Part shown: piece after piece, positions 11,467 through 20,309 of the stretch | How positions within the stretch are numbered: position 1 is the first letter of the stretch | Layout of the letters: every line of letters starts with the position of its first letter | Assembly (NCBI GenBank): GCA_963665215.2 | Contig: CAXXWW010000008.1 | Coordinates: 868,001-932,000 of the forward strand | Length of the DNA stretch: 64,000 nt | From: G963665215 sp963665215 | GTDB taxonomy: Bacteria > Chloroflexota > Dehalococcoidia > Lucifugimonadales > CAUZJF01 | Direction of reading: 5' to 3' | Made by a program: the position numbers and the translations under genes | Notes under the pieces: generated by a model | What the model saw: only the letters and a program-made list of their open reading frames with translations | Database searches by the model: none | Told to the model about the DNA's origin: nothing

Positions 11467-12728
11467 GGAGGTTACGTCAATAGGTGTGTAAACGACATCA
11501 GGCGGCGACCTTCTCAGCCGTTGATTCAATGGCGATTCCATCCGCATACTGTGCACCGAGATAGACGTCTTCGATCAACTCAGGGGCCTTCAGACGCCTG
11601 AAGCGCTGTTCGGCGACCATCAACATTTTCCAGATCACCGCTATCGCCCGATCGACCCTCTTGTAGCGCTTGGCGGCATCGGTCCGAAGCCTGAGGGCCG
11701 CGAAGGGTGATTCTACCGGGTTCGTCGTGCGAAGGTGCCCCCAGTGCTCCTTTGGGAAGTCATAGAAGGTGACCATGCGGTCCCAGTCCCGCTCCAAGGC
11801 CTCTGAGGCCGCCTCGTAGGAATGGTCGCCGCACCACCTGGTGAACACCGTCCTGAGCCGCTCAGCCTCTGTCCGAGTCGGCGCGTAGGGGATAGTACGC
11901 AGCATGAGCTTGGCCTGGTCCTGTTGTCGCTTTGGAAGCTTGGCGAGCACGTTTACGATCTTGTGGTTCCAGCAGCGTTGCTCTGCCGCCTGCGGATAGA
12001 CGTTGCGCAGAGCTCCCCAGATGCCCAGGTGTCCGTCTCCAACCACCAGCCTCGGGCAGCTCAAGCCTGTGGACTCCCTGTATCCGGGAACAGCGAAACT
12101 ATCCGGCCTCATAGTCCATCCACCCACATGTAGACCACTTCCAGGTCATCGAGGGGCCGGCTGCGCCATTGGGCAAGCTCATCGTTCCACTTATCCTTCA
12201 ACCGGGCCACCGTGCTCGCCGATACCGGTGCGTCCTCTCCCAGCAGCCCCCGCAAAGCCAGATCGAAGTCGCCTTCGGATAGACCGTGCAGGTACAGCTC
12301 GGGGATCAACTCAGCAACCTTCCTGGTCCTGTTGACGAACAGCGGCAGCAGCCGGCTTCTCGAACTGCTCCTCGGTATCGCGGACTCGCGGCCGCCTCAG
12401 CTGTATCGTTCCCGAACTCAGCGTAAGCCTCCGGGCTCTGCCGTATCCGTTCCGATAGCCGGTATCGTTGTCCGAGTCGGATCTGAGCGCCGACTTCGCC
12501 CTTCCCAGAAACGCCGTCACCTCCTCCTCCAGCAACTCCTGGATCAGCCTCTGGACCTGGCTTCGCACCCAATCCTCCAACTGCTCCCACTCCGGCCTTG
12601 ACTCCGACCTACTCTCAGTGCTTTCCTTCCTCATGGGCGGTCTATCTCCTCTCTTGGGCCTCGAGCCCGTGTTGTTCAGAGAGAGGGTACACCGCCTGAC
12701 TGTTTACACACTTTTTGAAGATACCTCC
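11467..12728 (-). mobile_element. Decayed IS256-family element
   Basis: A broken IS256/mutator-type transposase is bordered by imperfect inverted repeats: left GGAGGT (11467-11472) with GTGTGTAAAC (11484-11493), right GTTTACACAC (12702-12711) with ACCTCC (12723-12728), and a shared TCAGGCGG further in. The total of about 1.26 kb fits the family. GCCGA occurs just outside both ends, but a full 8-9 bp target duplication is not visible. The element lies directly before the remnant of nuoA. Confidence 0.75.
11498..12634 (-). pseudogene. IS256-family transposase, frameshifted with internal deletions
   Basis: Reading from 12634 downward: an intact N-terminus (RPEWEQLEDWVRSQVQRLIQ, then GYRNGYGRARR), a frameshift near 12350-12362, then ELIPELYLHGLSEGDF to YMWVDG, which carries the first catalytic Asp. 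After VDG about 35 family residues are missing, and a palindromic sequence sits at the junction. The frame resumes at AVPGYREST; about a dozen residues are lost before GLSCPRLVVGDGHLGIWGA (second Asp), and NPVES supplies the Glu. The protein cannot be made whole, so it is a dead transposase. Confidence 0.85.
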
Positions 12729-12804
12729 GCCGATGATACGCTGAGTCTAGGAACGCACCTGGGCTGGGACAACAATTGCCAGTGGTTATCCGCCAAACTG
12801 GAGC

Positions 12805-12990
12805 GTGGTCCTGATAGTGGTCGGCGTCGGTCTCGCCGCCGTTTGCGCGATGTTCGTGATGTCCTTCCTCATGGCTCCCAACCGTTCCTCCGCCATCAAA
12901 AACACGCCTGACGAATGTGGAATACCTCCGGCCCCCTACCGGTGGTCCCAGATTCATAATCGCTACTACGTATCCGCATCGACCATCTGA
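12805..12990 (+). pseudogene. nuoA: nuoA 5' fragment (NADH-quinone oxidoreductase subunit A)
   Basis: The translated frame GYPPNWSVVLIVVGVG...SFLMAPNRSS...NTPDECGIPP...NRYYV matches the first half of NuoA: a membrane helix, the PxR loop and the DECGI element. The second half, including the FDVE-type motif, is absent. Near 12966-12974 the sequence switches to nuoH and this frame stops at 12990. I take GTG 12805 as first possible start, but the family-like frame extends upstream to about 12760. The decayed IS256 element ends 32 bases before that, so the original promoter is probably gone. Confidence 0.75.
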
Positions 12991-13151
12991 TGGCCTTTGG
13001 TTGGAAGATGTTGGTGCCGCTGTCGTTCATCAACATCGTGATCACCTGGTCAGTCCGGTTTAACGAGCTGCGCTGGTCGGCCCTGACACACGAGCATGGA
13101 AAGAATGACCGTGAAGGTGTATTCTGCTCGGGGATTTGGTCTCAGGCCTAG
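12966..13151 (+). pseudogene. nuoH: nuoH 3' fragment (NADH-quinone oxidoreductase subunit H)
   Basis: In the frame of base 12966 the translation LRIRIDHLMAFGWKMLVPLS, then FINIVITWSVRF, matches the NuoH C-terminus, where an RIDQLM-type element precedes the last membrane helix. Everything before it (about 300 residues) is missing and replaced by the nuoA 5' part. The frame stops at 13151. Microhomology around CTACGTATCCGCATC makes the joint sequence compatible with both genes. This is what a deletion spanning nuoA-B-C-D-H would leave. Confidence 0.75.
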
Positions 13152-13304
13152 CGGCCCGGCAATTCTGGCGAGGAAGTGGCGCCGGCCGGACCTTCGGCGA
13201 CCTCGACATGATCTATTCGGCGGGCTGCCACCGCGGGCAGACCGCGCCATAGCGGCGACAGGCATAGCTAGGGCCATGAGCGTGCAGGACGAATAAACGG
13301 CGGG
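13152..13304 (+). other. Unassigned stretch between nuoH fragment and nuoJ
   Basis: An intact operon could carry nuoI here, but I find no 4Fe-4S CxxCxxCxxxCP motif in any frame. A frame runs 13096-13296, with product ending ARAMSVQDE; it shows no recognisable domain. It may be residual nuoI-flanking sequence or noise. Confidence 0.35.
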
Positions 13305-13313
13305 GTGACGGAG

Positions 13314-13809
13314 ATGTCAGCTTCTCTGGCGTTGTTCTATATCACGGCGGCGCTCACATTGGGGGGCGCCCTCGGAGTGGTAATGACACGCAACATCATC
13401 TACGCGGCCTTCGCACTTCCTGGTGGCACTATTGGGAGTGGCGGGCTTGTTCCTGCTGGCGTTCGCCGAGTTCCTGGCACTGGTGCAGGTGCTCATCTAT
13501 GGGGGAGCCATCATCATCGTCATGCTGTTCACGCTCATGCTCACCCGCATTGAAGACTTCGAGCACCTTTCCGATAACCGGCAGTGGCCTCTCGCGGCCG
13601 TGACGGCCATGGTCATGTTCGGACTCCTGGCAGCCTCGGTGCTCCTCACCGAGGTGCGCACCGCCGAACGGCAGGGCATAGAGTTTGAGACGTTGGGAAG
13701 GGCCTTGTTCGCGCAGTGGGCCGTCCCCTTCGAGGTCGCCTCCTTGGTGCTGCTTGTGGCGCTTATAGGGACCGTGGTCATGGTTGCCGGTGGTGGTGGC
13801 CGCGAGTGA
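13314..13809 (+). pseudogene. nuoJ: nuoJ with +1 frameshift (NADH-quinone oxidoreductase subunit J)
   Basis: The first frame gives MSASLALFYITAALTLGG...MTRNIIYAAFAL. The family sequence then continues one base later as LVALLGVAGLFLLAFAEF, then VQVLIYGGAIIIVMLFTLML to the stop at 13809. Removing one T from CTT at 13416-13418 joins the frames as FALLVALLG. NuoJ is a membrane subunit in the proton-pumping arm; as read it would be truncated after about 35 native residues. It overlaps nuoK in the GTGA arrangement of an intact operon. A sequencing error is as likely as a real mutation. Confidence 0.8.
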
Positions 13810-14123
13810 TTGAGCTGGCCCACTTTCAGGTGCTGAGCGCGGGCCTGTTCGCCATCGGCCTCTACGGCGTCCTGGCGAGGAAAAGCGCCGTGCTGATTCT
13901 CATGTCGATCGAGTTGATGCTGAATGCCGTCAGCGTCAACCTTGTGGGTTTTGCGGCCTTCGTCGATTTCACCGAGCCCCAACGCGCCCTGGGGCAGGTG
14001 ATCGTCATCTTCGTCATAATCATCGCCGCCGCGGAGTTGGCGCTGGCCGCGGCCATAATCCTCCGCCTGTACAGGAGCCGCTCATCGGTAAACGTCGATG
14101 AGATCGACTTGATGAGGTGGTAG
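13806..14123 (+). CDS. nuoK: NADH-quinone oxidoreductase subunit K
   Basis: The 105-residue membrane subunit is MrpC-like, with three helices: FQVLSAGLFAIGLYGVLA, ILMSIELMLNAVSVNLVGF (with the conserved membrane Glu in SIELMLNA) and VIVIFVIIIAAAELALAAA (second Glu). The GTG at 13806 overlaps the nuoJ stop as GTGA, which suggests translational coupling; the open frame upstream is only nuoJ read in another frame. The length equals the family's. Part of the complex I proton channel chain, it is followed by nuoL after 65 bases. Confidence 0.93.
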   Translation: MIELAHFQVLSAGLFAIGLYGVLARKSAVLILMSIELMLNAVSVNLVGFAAFVDFTEPQRALGQVIVIFVIIIAAAELALAAAIILRLYRSRSSVNVDEIDLMRW

Positions 14124-14188
14124 GGTGAGCCCCAGCCCTAACCCTCCCCCCGGGGTGAGGACATTCGAGAACTGGAGCGGGCGACTAC

Positions 14189-16060
14189 ATGCCCTTTGGC
14201 GAGACAATAGGCACTGAATGGGCCTGGGTTATCCCGGCCCTTAGCGCAGCCGCTTTTTTCCTCACCGTGATATTTGGCAGGTTCCTGCCCAGGCAGGGTG
14301 CATACATCCCCGTAGCCGCGATTTTCCTCGGCTTCGTCCTCTTCTGGTACGTGCTGCGGGACCTGCTGACGAGCGGGCCGGCCTCCTTCGACATCACCTG
14401 GATCAGCCTCGGCGACACCAGGATCGCCTGGGGCGTCAACGTCGACCGGCTCTCGGTGACGATGCTGGGGCTGGTGACTTTCGTGGCGCTGCTGGTCCAG
14501 GTGTACTCCCTGGGTTACATGAAGGGCGAGCCGCGCCAGGGCTGGTATTTTGCCGCTCACGCGCTGTCCGCGGCCGCCATGCTGGCGCTGGTCCTGGCCG
14601 ACAATCTGCTGTTTCTGTACATTGCATGGGCGCTGGTCGGCCTCGGCTCCTACCTGCTGATCGGCTTCTGGTACGAGCGGCGCGAGGCAGCCGAGGCCGC
14701 CAAGAAGGCGTTCATCACGACCCGCATCGGCGACGTGGGCCTGCTCATCGGCATCATCCTCCTTTTCGAGAGTACCGGTAGCTTTGACATATCCACCATC
14801 TTCCACGTGGCGCAATCGGGCGGAATCAGCCAGGGGACCATAACCGTGGCCGCCGTGCTCCTCTTCCTGGGAGCCATGGGCAAGTCGGCTCAGTTTCCAT
14901 TTCACGTCTGGCTTCCCGACGCCGTGGAGGGCCCAGCGCCGGTCAGCGCCCTGATTCACTCCGCCACAATGGTAGCCGCCGGAGTGTTCCTGGTTGCGCG
15001 AATGCTCCCTCTGTTCGAGTTGGCGCCGGGCGTGATGCTCCTCGTGGCGGGAGTAGGGCTATTCACATTCGTATTCGCCGGTACGTTGGCCCTGGTCATG
15101 ACCGACCTGAAGCGCGCACTGGCATACTCGACCATCAGCCATTTGGGCCTCATGATGCTCTCACTGGGCGCCTTTGGCCTGGGGGCGGCCATCTTTCACC
15201 TCGTGGCCCACGGCGTCTCCAAGGCCATGCTCTTCTTGGGAGCCGGCAGCGTCACCCGCGTCACTGGCAAGACCGAGATATGGGATATGGGGGGACTGCG
15301 GCGCCGGATGCCCGTGACGGCCATCACCTTCGTTATCGGAGGGGCGGCCCTGGCCGGCATACCGCCCTTGAGCGGCTTCTTCAGCAGGGACGCAATCATG
15401 CTGGCGGTCATGGACAATCGGGGCCCGGCCTTTCTGGTTGTGGCTCTGGCTGCGGCTGCGCTCAGCGCCCTCTATATGGCCCGCATCGTGTTGGTCGTCT
15501 TCTTTGGCCCCCTCAAGGCAGACAACGAGCACGCGCACGAGTCTCCGCTGGTGATGACCGTGCCCCTGGTCCTGCTGGCGTTCACTGCCTTGACCGTGGG
15601 CTTCATCGCGCTCCCCTGGGGCGCCTCGTACCAGGGTTTCGGGGATTTCCTCGCCGACGAGGGGGGGTTCCATTTTGAGGTCTGGCTTACGGCACTGACG
15701 CTGGCCCTTGCGTTGGCCGGAGTCGCGGCCGGATGGTTGACATACCGGACGGGCCACATCTCCCATGGGCAAATCGCCCGTCGGTACTCGGGCCTGTATC
15801 GCGTGCTGGTCAACGAGTGCTACGTGGACGACCTCTACCAGTGGGTCGTCGACCATGTCGTGCTTGCCGCTGGCAACTTTGTGGCGCTGTACGACCGGGT
15901 CGTCATCAATGACACAGGGGTCGATGGGTCCGCTCTAACCGTGATGCTGTCCGCGCTGCGACTACGCCACGTCCAGACAGGGCATCTGTATAACTACGGT
16001 CTGGCAATGTCCCTCGGCGTAGTCGGCCTCGTGCTGGTGTGGTGGCTGGTGCTGGCCTAG
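14189..16060 (+). CDS. nuoL: NADH-quinone oxidoreductase subunit L
   Basis: The 623-residue antiporter-like subunit forms the distal proton channel of complex I. It has many transmembrane helices, the helix-5 stretch ending in the conserved membrane Glu region (LYIAWALVGLGSYLLIGFW), KSAQFPFHVWLPDAVEGPAPVS with the conserved Lys, the broken helix SALIHSATMVAAGVFLVAR, and LKRALAYSTISHLGLMM. A long C-terminal amphipathic tail is present. GGAG lies 9-12 bases before the ATG. Its stop TAG abuts the nuoM ATG. No lesion is seen. Confidence 0.96.
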   Translation: MPFGETIGTEWAWVIPALSAAAFFLTVIFGRFLPRQGAYIPVAAIFLGFVLFWYVLRDLLTSGPASFDITWISLGDTRIAWGVNVDRLSVTMLGLVTFVALLVQVYSLGYMKGEPRQGWYFAAHALSAAAMLALVLADNLLFLYIAWALVGLGSYLLIGFWYERREAAEAAKKAFITTRIGDVGLLIGIILLFESTGSFDISTIFHVAQSGGISQGTITVAAVLLFLGAMGKSAQFPFHVWLPDAVEGPAPVSALIHSATMVAAGVFLVARMLPLFELAPGVMLLVAGVGLFTFVFAGTLALVMTDLKRALAYSTISHLGLMMLSLGAFGLGAAIFHLVAHGVSKAMLFLGAGSVTRVTGKTEIWDMGGLRRRMPVTAITFVIGGAALAGIPPLSGFFSRDAIMLAVMDNRGPAFLVVALAAAALSALYMARIVLVVFFGPLKADNEHAHESPLVMTVPLVLLAFTALTVGFIALPWGASYQGFGDFLADEGGFHFEVWLTALTLALALAGVAAGWLTYRTGHISHGQIARRYSGLYRVLVNECYVDDLYQWVVDHVVLAAGNFVALYDRVVINDTGVDGSALTVMLSALRLRHVQTGHLYNYGLAMSLGVVGLVLVWWLVLA

Positions 16061-17587
16061 ATGGAAACCTTCAACAGCTACGTAATATTCGCGATAGTCT
16101 CCCTACCCCTGGCGGGGGCGGTGGTCCTTGTTTTACTGCCGTCCTACCGGCCGCGTCTGATCAGGTGGGTGGCGACGGTTGTAGCCCTGGCGACCGTGCT
16201 CCTCACCTTCTACACATTTGGCTTTTACGACCCCGAGGAGGGCGGTTTCCAGTTCATGCGCCAGTGGAGTTGGCTGGAGCTCCCCGGGCCCTGGCCTCTG
16301 GGAGAGCAGGGCATCAGCTTCGCGCTGGGGGTGGACGGCATATCGGCTCTTATGCTCATGCTCAGCGGTATCGTAATGTTCACCGGCGTCCTTGTGTCCT
16401 GGAACATCGCTGAACGTAACAAGGACTTCTTCATCCTCTACTTCCTACTGCTGGCCGGCGTATTCGGCGTATTCGCCTCCATGGACCTCTTCTTCCTTTT
16501 TTTCTTCTACGAGTTGGCGGTGCTGCCAATGTACCTGCTGATCGGAGTCTGGGGCAGCACTACCGACTTTCGCACCTTCGTCCGTACCAAAGAGTACGGC
16601 GCCATGAAGCTCACGATTTACCTCGTGGGTGGCAGCGTGCTCATCTGGATCGCGCTGTTGGCCATTTTCGTGCAGGCCGGCCTGGGGACGTTCAGCTTCG
16701 TGGATCTGCAGGAGTCCGCCGACTTTCCTAGGACGTTTCAGCAGGTTTTCTTCCCATTTCTGATGGTCGGCTTCGGCGTGCTGGCGGGCATGTGGCCCTT
16801 CCACACGTGGTCTCCCGACGGCCACGTCGCCGCGCCAACGGCAGTCAGCATGGTCCACGCCGGGGTGCTGATGAAGCTGGGCGCCTACGGCATACTCCGC
16901 CTTGGGATCGGGCTCTTTCCCGAGGGTGCCCAGGACTGGATGCCCGTTCTCGTGGTCCTGGGGACCGTCAATGTCATCTACGGCGCCGTCTCGGCCATGG
17001 GCCAGCGAGACTTGAAGTACGTCGTCGGGTATTCCGGAGTCAGCCACATGGGGTACGTCTTGATGGGCTTGGCCACTCTAGACCATCTGGGAGTGACTGG
17101 GGCGGTATTGCAGATGTTCTCCCACGGCGTGATGACGGCACTGTTCTTTGCCGTGGTCGGGGCCATATATGACCGCACCCACACCCGCGACATCGCTGTC
17201 TTGGAGGGCCTGGCCAAGCGCATGGGAGTGACTGCGTCGCTCTTCGCGGTGGGGGGACTCACTTCATTAGGGATGCCGGGACTAAGCGGGGTTGTGGCCG
17301 AGCTACTGGTGTTCCTGGGGCTGTTCAAGACCTATCCCTTGCTCGGGGTACTGGGAATCGTGGGCGCCGGTATCACGGCAGTATACATCCTACGACTGAT
17401 GGCCAAGGTGTTCTTCGGAGCTCTTGGGGAGCGGTGGAGGGATCAGACCGACATCTCGAGATTGGAGGGCTTTTCGTCCTGGGTCTTGGTGGCGTTCGTA
17501 TTCCTGGTCGGGCTTTTCCCGTTTCCGTTCATTCGTGCGATCGATAGCGGAGTGTCCACCCTGCTAAGCCGAATGGCCGGCGCATGA
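16061..17587 (+). CDS. nuoM: NADH-quinone oxidoreductase subunit M
   Basis: A 508-residue antiporter-like proton channel subunit. Conserved elements are FFFYELAVLPMYLLIGVWG with the membrane Glu, the Lys helix AMKLTIYLV, GMWPFHTWSPDGHVAAPTAVS, VHAGVLMKLGAYGILRLG and LKYVVGYSGVSHMGYVLMG. The ATG starts directly after the nuoL stop, and its own stop overlaps nuoN, so the three genes are translationally linked. Intact and of normal length. Confidence 0.96.
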   Translation: METFNSYVIFAIVSLPLAGAVVLVLLPSYRPRLIRWVATVVALATVLLTFYTFGFYDPEEGGFQFMRQWSWLELPGPWPLGEQGISFALGVDGISALMLMLSGIVMFTGVLVSWNIAERNKDFFILYFLLLAGVFGVFASMDLFFLFFFYELAVLPMYLLIGVWGSTTDFRTFVRTKEYGAMKLTIYLVGGSVLIWIALLAIFVQAGLGTFSFVDLQESADFPRTFQQVFFPFLMVGFGVLAGMWPFHTWSPDGHVAAPTAVSMVHAGVLMKLGAYGILRLGIGLFPEGAQDWMPVLVVLGTVNVIYGAVSAMGQRDLKYVVGYSGVSHMGYVLMGLATLDHLGVTGAVLQMFSHGVMTALFFAVVGAIYDRTHTRDIAVLEGLAKRMGVTASLFAVGGLTSLGMPGLSGVVAELLVFLGLFKTYPLLGVLGIVGAGITAVYILRLMAKVFFGALGERWRDQTDISRLEGFSSWVLVAFVFLVGLFPFPFIRAIDSGVSTLLSRMAGA

Positions 17588-19095
17588 CGAACGACTTCAC
17601 GCTGCTATTGCCGGAGTTCCTCGTGGCGGGACTGGCCTTCCTGGTTCTGGCGGTGAGCTTCCTTTTGCGCTCCGACCGCAAGCACCTTCTGGGTTACGTG
17701 TCGGTTATCGGACTGGGCTCCCTCTTGGTCTTTTCCCTCGTGTTCCTGTGGGGAGCGGACGAGACCCTGTACGACGGAGCGGTCCTGGTAGACGGCTACG
17801 CCCTCTTCTTCAAGGCCTTTTTCCTTGTTTTAGGCGGCGTTGCGGTGCTGGCGAGCGTCGACTACGTGCGACGGCATCTAGACCACCCCGGTGAATACTA
17901 CGGCATTCTGCTGTTCACAGTGGTGGCGATGATGCTGATGGCGGCATCCGGCGAGCTGCTTACCGCCTACATCTCGCTGGAGCTCTTGAGCTTCGGCCTC
18001 TACGTGCTGGTCTCCTTTGATCGTTACAACCCGAAGTCCAACGAGGCGGGCACAAAGTACATACTGCTGGGGGCATTTTCCTCCGCACTCCTGCTCTACG
18101 GAATCAGCCAGATCTACGGTCTCACCGGCACAACACGCTTCGATGAGATAAGCGAGGCGCTGGTGGCGTCATCGGGCCTCAGCCCCGGGCTGATGGTCGG
18201 GCTGGTGCTACTCATCGCGGGACTCGGATTCAAGGTCGCGGCGGTGCCTTTTCACATGTGGGCGCCTGACGTCTACGAGGGAGCCCCGACCCCCGTGACC
18301 GCATATCTGGCCGTTGGATCAAAGGCGGCCGCCTTCGCACTGGTGCTCCGCCTGTTCACCGAGGCCCTGCTTCCGGCCGTTGGTGACTGGCAGCTTATCC
18401 TGGTTATCATGGCCGCCCTGACGATGACGCTGGGCAATCTGGGTGCTCTGGTCCAGCACAATATCAAGCGGCTTCTGGCCTACTCCAGCATTGGACAGGC
18501 AGGGTACCTGTTGCTGGGCGTGGCGGCCCTGGCGGCCGTCGGCCCGGACGGCAGGGTCTCCATAGAGGTGTCACATCTGGCCGCCAACGGCATCATGCTG
18601 CATCTCGTAGCCTACGGGATTACGACCATGGCCGCCTTCGTGTCGGTTATAGCCATATACAATGCCACCGGAAAGGAGGAGATTTCCGACTTCGCCGGCA
18701 TTGCGCGCCGGGCGCCGGCCGTGGCGGTGGTCTTCGCTGCGGCCATGTTCTCCCTGGCAGGGCTCCCCGTATTCGCCGGATTCACCAGCAAATTCTATCT
18801 TTTCAACGCCGCGGCAGCCCAGGGCCTGCTCTGGCTTGCGGGGCTGGCCATATTCACCAGCCTTATCTCGCTTTACTACTACCTGATGGTAATGAGGCAG
18901 ATGTACATCGAGCCAGCTCAAGACCCGACGCCCATCCGCGTCCCTCGCTTGACCCTGGGCGTGCTGGGGCTCCTGCTCCTGGGCATGGTTTTCCTGGGCG
19001 TGTACCCTGCGCCTCTGATGGACGCAATCCAGAACGCCAGCGACGTCATTCTGTCGTCGGAAGGCGCCATCCGGCTGGTCCATTTGCTGGACTGA
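17584..19095 (+). CDS. nuoN: NADH-quinone oxidoreductase subunit N
   Basis: A 503-residue antiporter-like subunit next to NuoK in the membrane arm. It shows ISLELLSFGLYVLVSFDR with the conserved Glu, KYILLGAFSSALLLYG, FKVAAVPFHMWAPDVYEGAP and IKRLLAYSSIGQAGYLLLG. The ATG overlaps the nuoM stop as ATGA. This is the last gene of the operon; the next gene has a separate leader. With A, B, C, D, H, I and J missing or broken here, K-L-M-N can work only if those subunits come from another locus. Confidence 0.96.
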   Translation: MTNDFTLLLPEFLVAGLAFLVLAVSFLLRSDRKHLLGYVSVIGLGSLLVFSLVFLWGADETLYDGAVLVDGYALFFKAFFLVLGGVAVLASVDYVRRHLDHPGEYYGILLFTVVAMMLMAASGELLTAYISLELLSFGLYVLVSFDRYNPKSNEAGTKYILLGAFSSALLLYGISQIYGLTGTTRFDEISEALVASSGLSPGLMVGLVLLIAGLGFKVAAVPFHMWAPDVYEGAPTPVTAYLAVGSKAAAFALVLRLFTEALLPAVGDWQLILVIMAALTMTLGNLGALVQHNIKRLLAYSSIGQAGYLLLGVAALAAVGPDGRVSIEVSHLAANGIMLHLVAYGITTMAAFVSVIAIYNATGKEEISDFAGIARRAPAVAVVFAAAMFSLAGLPVFAGFTSKFYLFNAAAAQGLLWLAGLAIFTSLISLYYYLMVMRQMYIEPAQDPTPIRVPRLTLGVLGLLLLGMVFLGVYPAPLMDAIQNASDVILSSEGAIRLVHLLD

Positions 19096-19252
19096 GGAGC
19101 ACGCCATTTGCTACACTTGGTCGAGGCTCATTCCATCGAATTCGGCGACCGATTCAGCCACTCCCGCTTGGAGTCCGGCTGGGTAGACTTTGCCCGGCAC
19201 CGGCCAGGGCCTTCCGGCGACGGAGCACCAAGTTGACATATGGGGTGCATTG

Positions 19253-20029
19253 ATGGCACAGGACCTTGACAGGGAATTCAGGCGCGGCATGGTGGTGGTA
19301 GCTCACGCCGATGACGCGGAGTTCGGGTGCTCGGGCACCGTGGCCAAGTGGTGTAGCGAGGGTTGGGAGGTCGTTTACGTCCTTTGCACCGACGGCAGCA
19401 AGGGAAGCAGCGACCGCGAAATTAGCCAGCGGGAGCTATCGAAGGTCCGGCATCGAGAGCAGACCGAGGCGGGGAAGGTCCTAGGACTCAAGGAAGTTGT
19501 TTTCCTGGACTATGAAGACAGCATGCTCCAGCCCACCCTGGACCTGCGTCGCGACATCGCCAGGGAAATCCGGCGCCATCGGCCGGACGTGCTCCTCTGC
19601 CCGCACCCTCTTCGCAATCTTGACGGTGGCTGGGGTGTTGGGCATCCCGACCATCTGGCCGCCGGCGAGGCGACCCTCTCCGCCGTTTTCCCCACGGCCC
19701 GCGACCACATGACCTTCCCCGAGCTCCTGAAGGACGGGTTAGAGCCTCACAAGGTGGCCGAAGTGTGGTTGATGGGCCACCCCGAACCCGACCTGTGGAT
19801 CGACGTCACCGACCACATGGAGACCTCCATCAAGGCTCTGTCGCAGCACGTCTCACAGATTGACGGCAGGAGCCAGGAGGAAACGGGCAAGTTTATGCGC
19901 CAGTGGCGTAGAAGCCGCGCCGAAGGCAAGGGCATGCAGTATGCTGAGTCCTTCAAGCGCATCGTCTTCGACCGGCGTCAGCAACCGGCGTCCTCAACAG
20001 ACGAAGAGGACGAGAAAAGTGAGGATTGA
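19253..20029 (+). CDS. PIG-L / LmbE-family deacetylase
   Basis: The family uses zinc to remove acetyl groups from N-acetylglucosaminyl compounds, for instance in low-molecular-weight thiol synthesis. The zinc motif reads VAHADDAEFGCSG near the start (AHADD where AHPDD is usual), and the third ligand is in GVGHPDH. I chose ATG 19253 because the family fold begins shortly after it; the frame opens further upstream at 19190 without a ribosome-binding site. An extended -10-like TGCTACACT lies at about 19109-19117, suggesting its own promoter after nuoN. The true substrate is unknown. Confidence 0.85.
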   Translation: MAQDLDREFRRGMVVVAHADDAEFGCSGTVAKWCSEGWEVVYVLCTDGSKGSSDREISQRELSKVRHREQTEAGKVLGLKEVVFLDYEDSMLQPTLDLRRDIAREIRRHRPDVLLCPHPLRNLDGGWGVGHPDHLAAGEATLSAVFPTARDHMTFPELLKDGLEPHKVAEVWLMGHPEPDLWIDVTDHMETSIKALSQHVSQIDGRSQEETGKFMRQWRRSRAEGKGMQYAESFKRIVFDRRQQPASSTDEEDEKSED

Positions 20030-20048
20030 AGCCCCCGACGTGATTTGA

Positions 20049-20273
20049 CTACCCATCCTCCCCGTTCGCCCGATACAGCGCCTTGCTCAGCGGCGCCGCC
20101 TCTTCAGGGTCCGTGCGCTCCAGAAGCCGGATTATGGCGCGGGCCACAAGTTGCACGGTCTTGTCGAACCGGCTCAATATTCGCTCCAGGCGGAACATTA
20201 ACCAGACCAGGAGCACCCCTGGTATACCCGCGTGCAAGAACGGCGTCAGGTCTATATCCATCGTTGCGTCCAA
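20049..20273 (-). CDS. Small single-span membrane protein, holin/YvrJ-like
   Basis: A 74-residue product with one hydrophobic span (about GIPGVLLVWLMFRLE) followed by a basic amphipathic helix (RILSRFDKTVQLVARAIIRLLER). The shape resembles YvrJ-type or holin-like proteins found next to phage genes. It is the last gene of the tail cassette on this strand, 36 bases after the large tail protein. The phage link rests on position more than sequence. Confidence 0.55.
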   Translation of the reverse strand: MDATMDIDLTPFLHAGIPGVLLVWLMFRLERILSRFDKTVQLVARAIIRLLERTDPEEAAPLSKALYRANGEDG

Positions 20274-20309
20274 TCTGCGTGGGCTGCTTATTGTGAACGC
20301 CGCCCGCCA

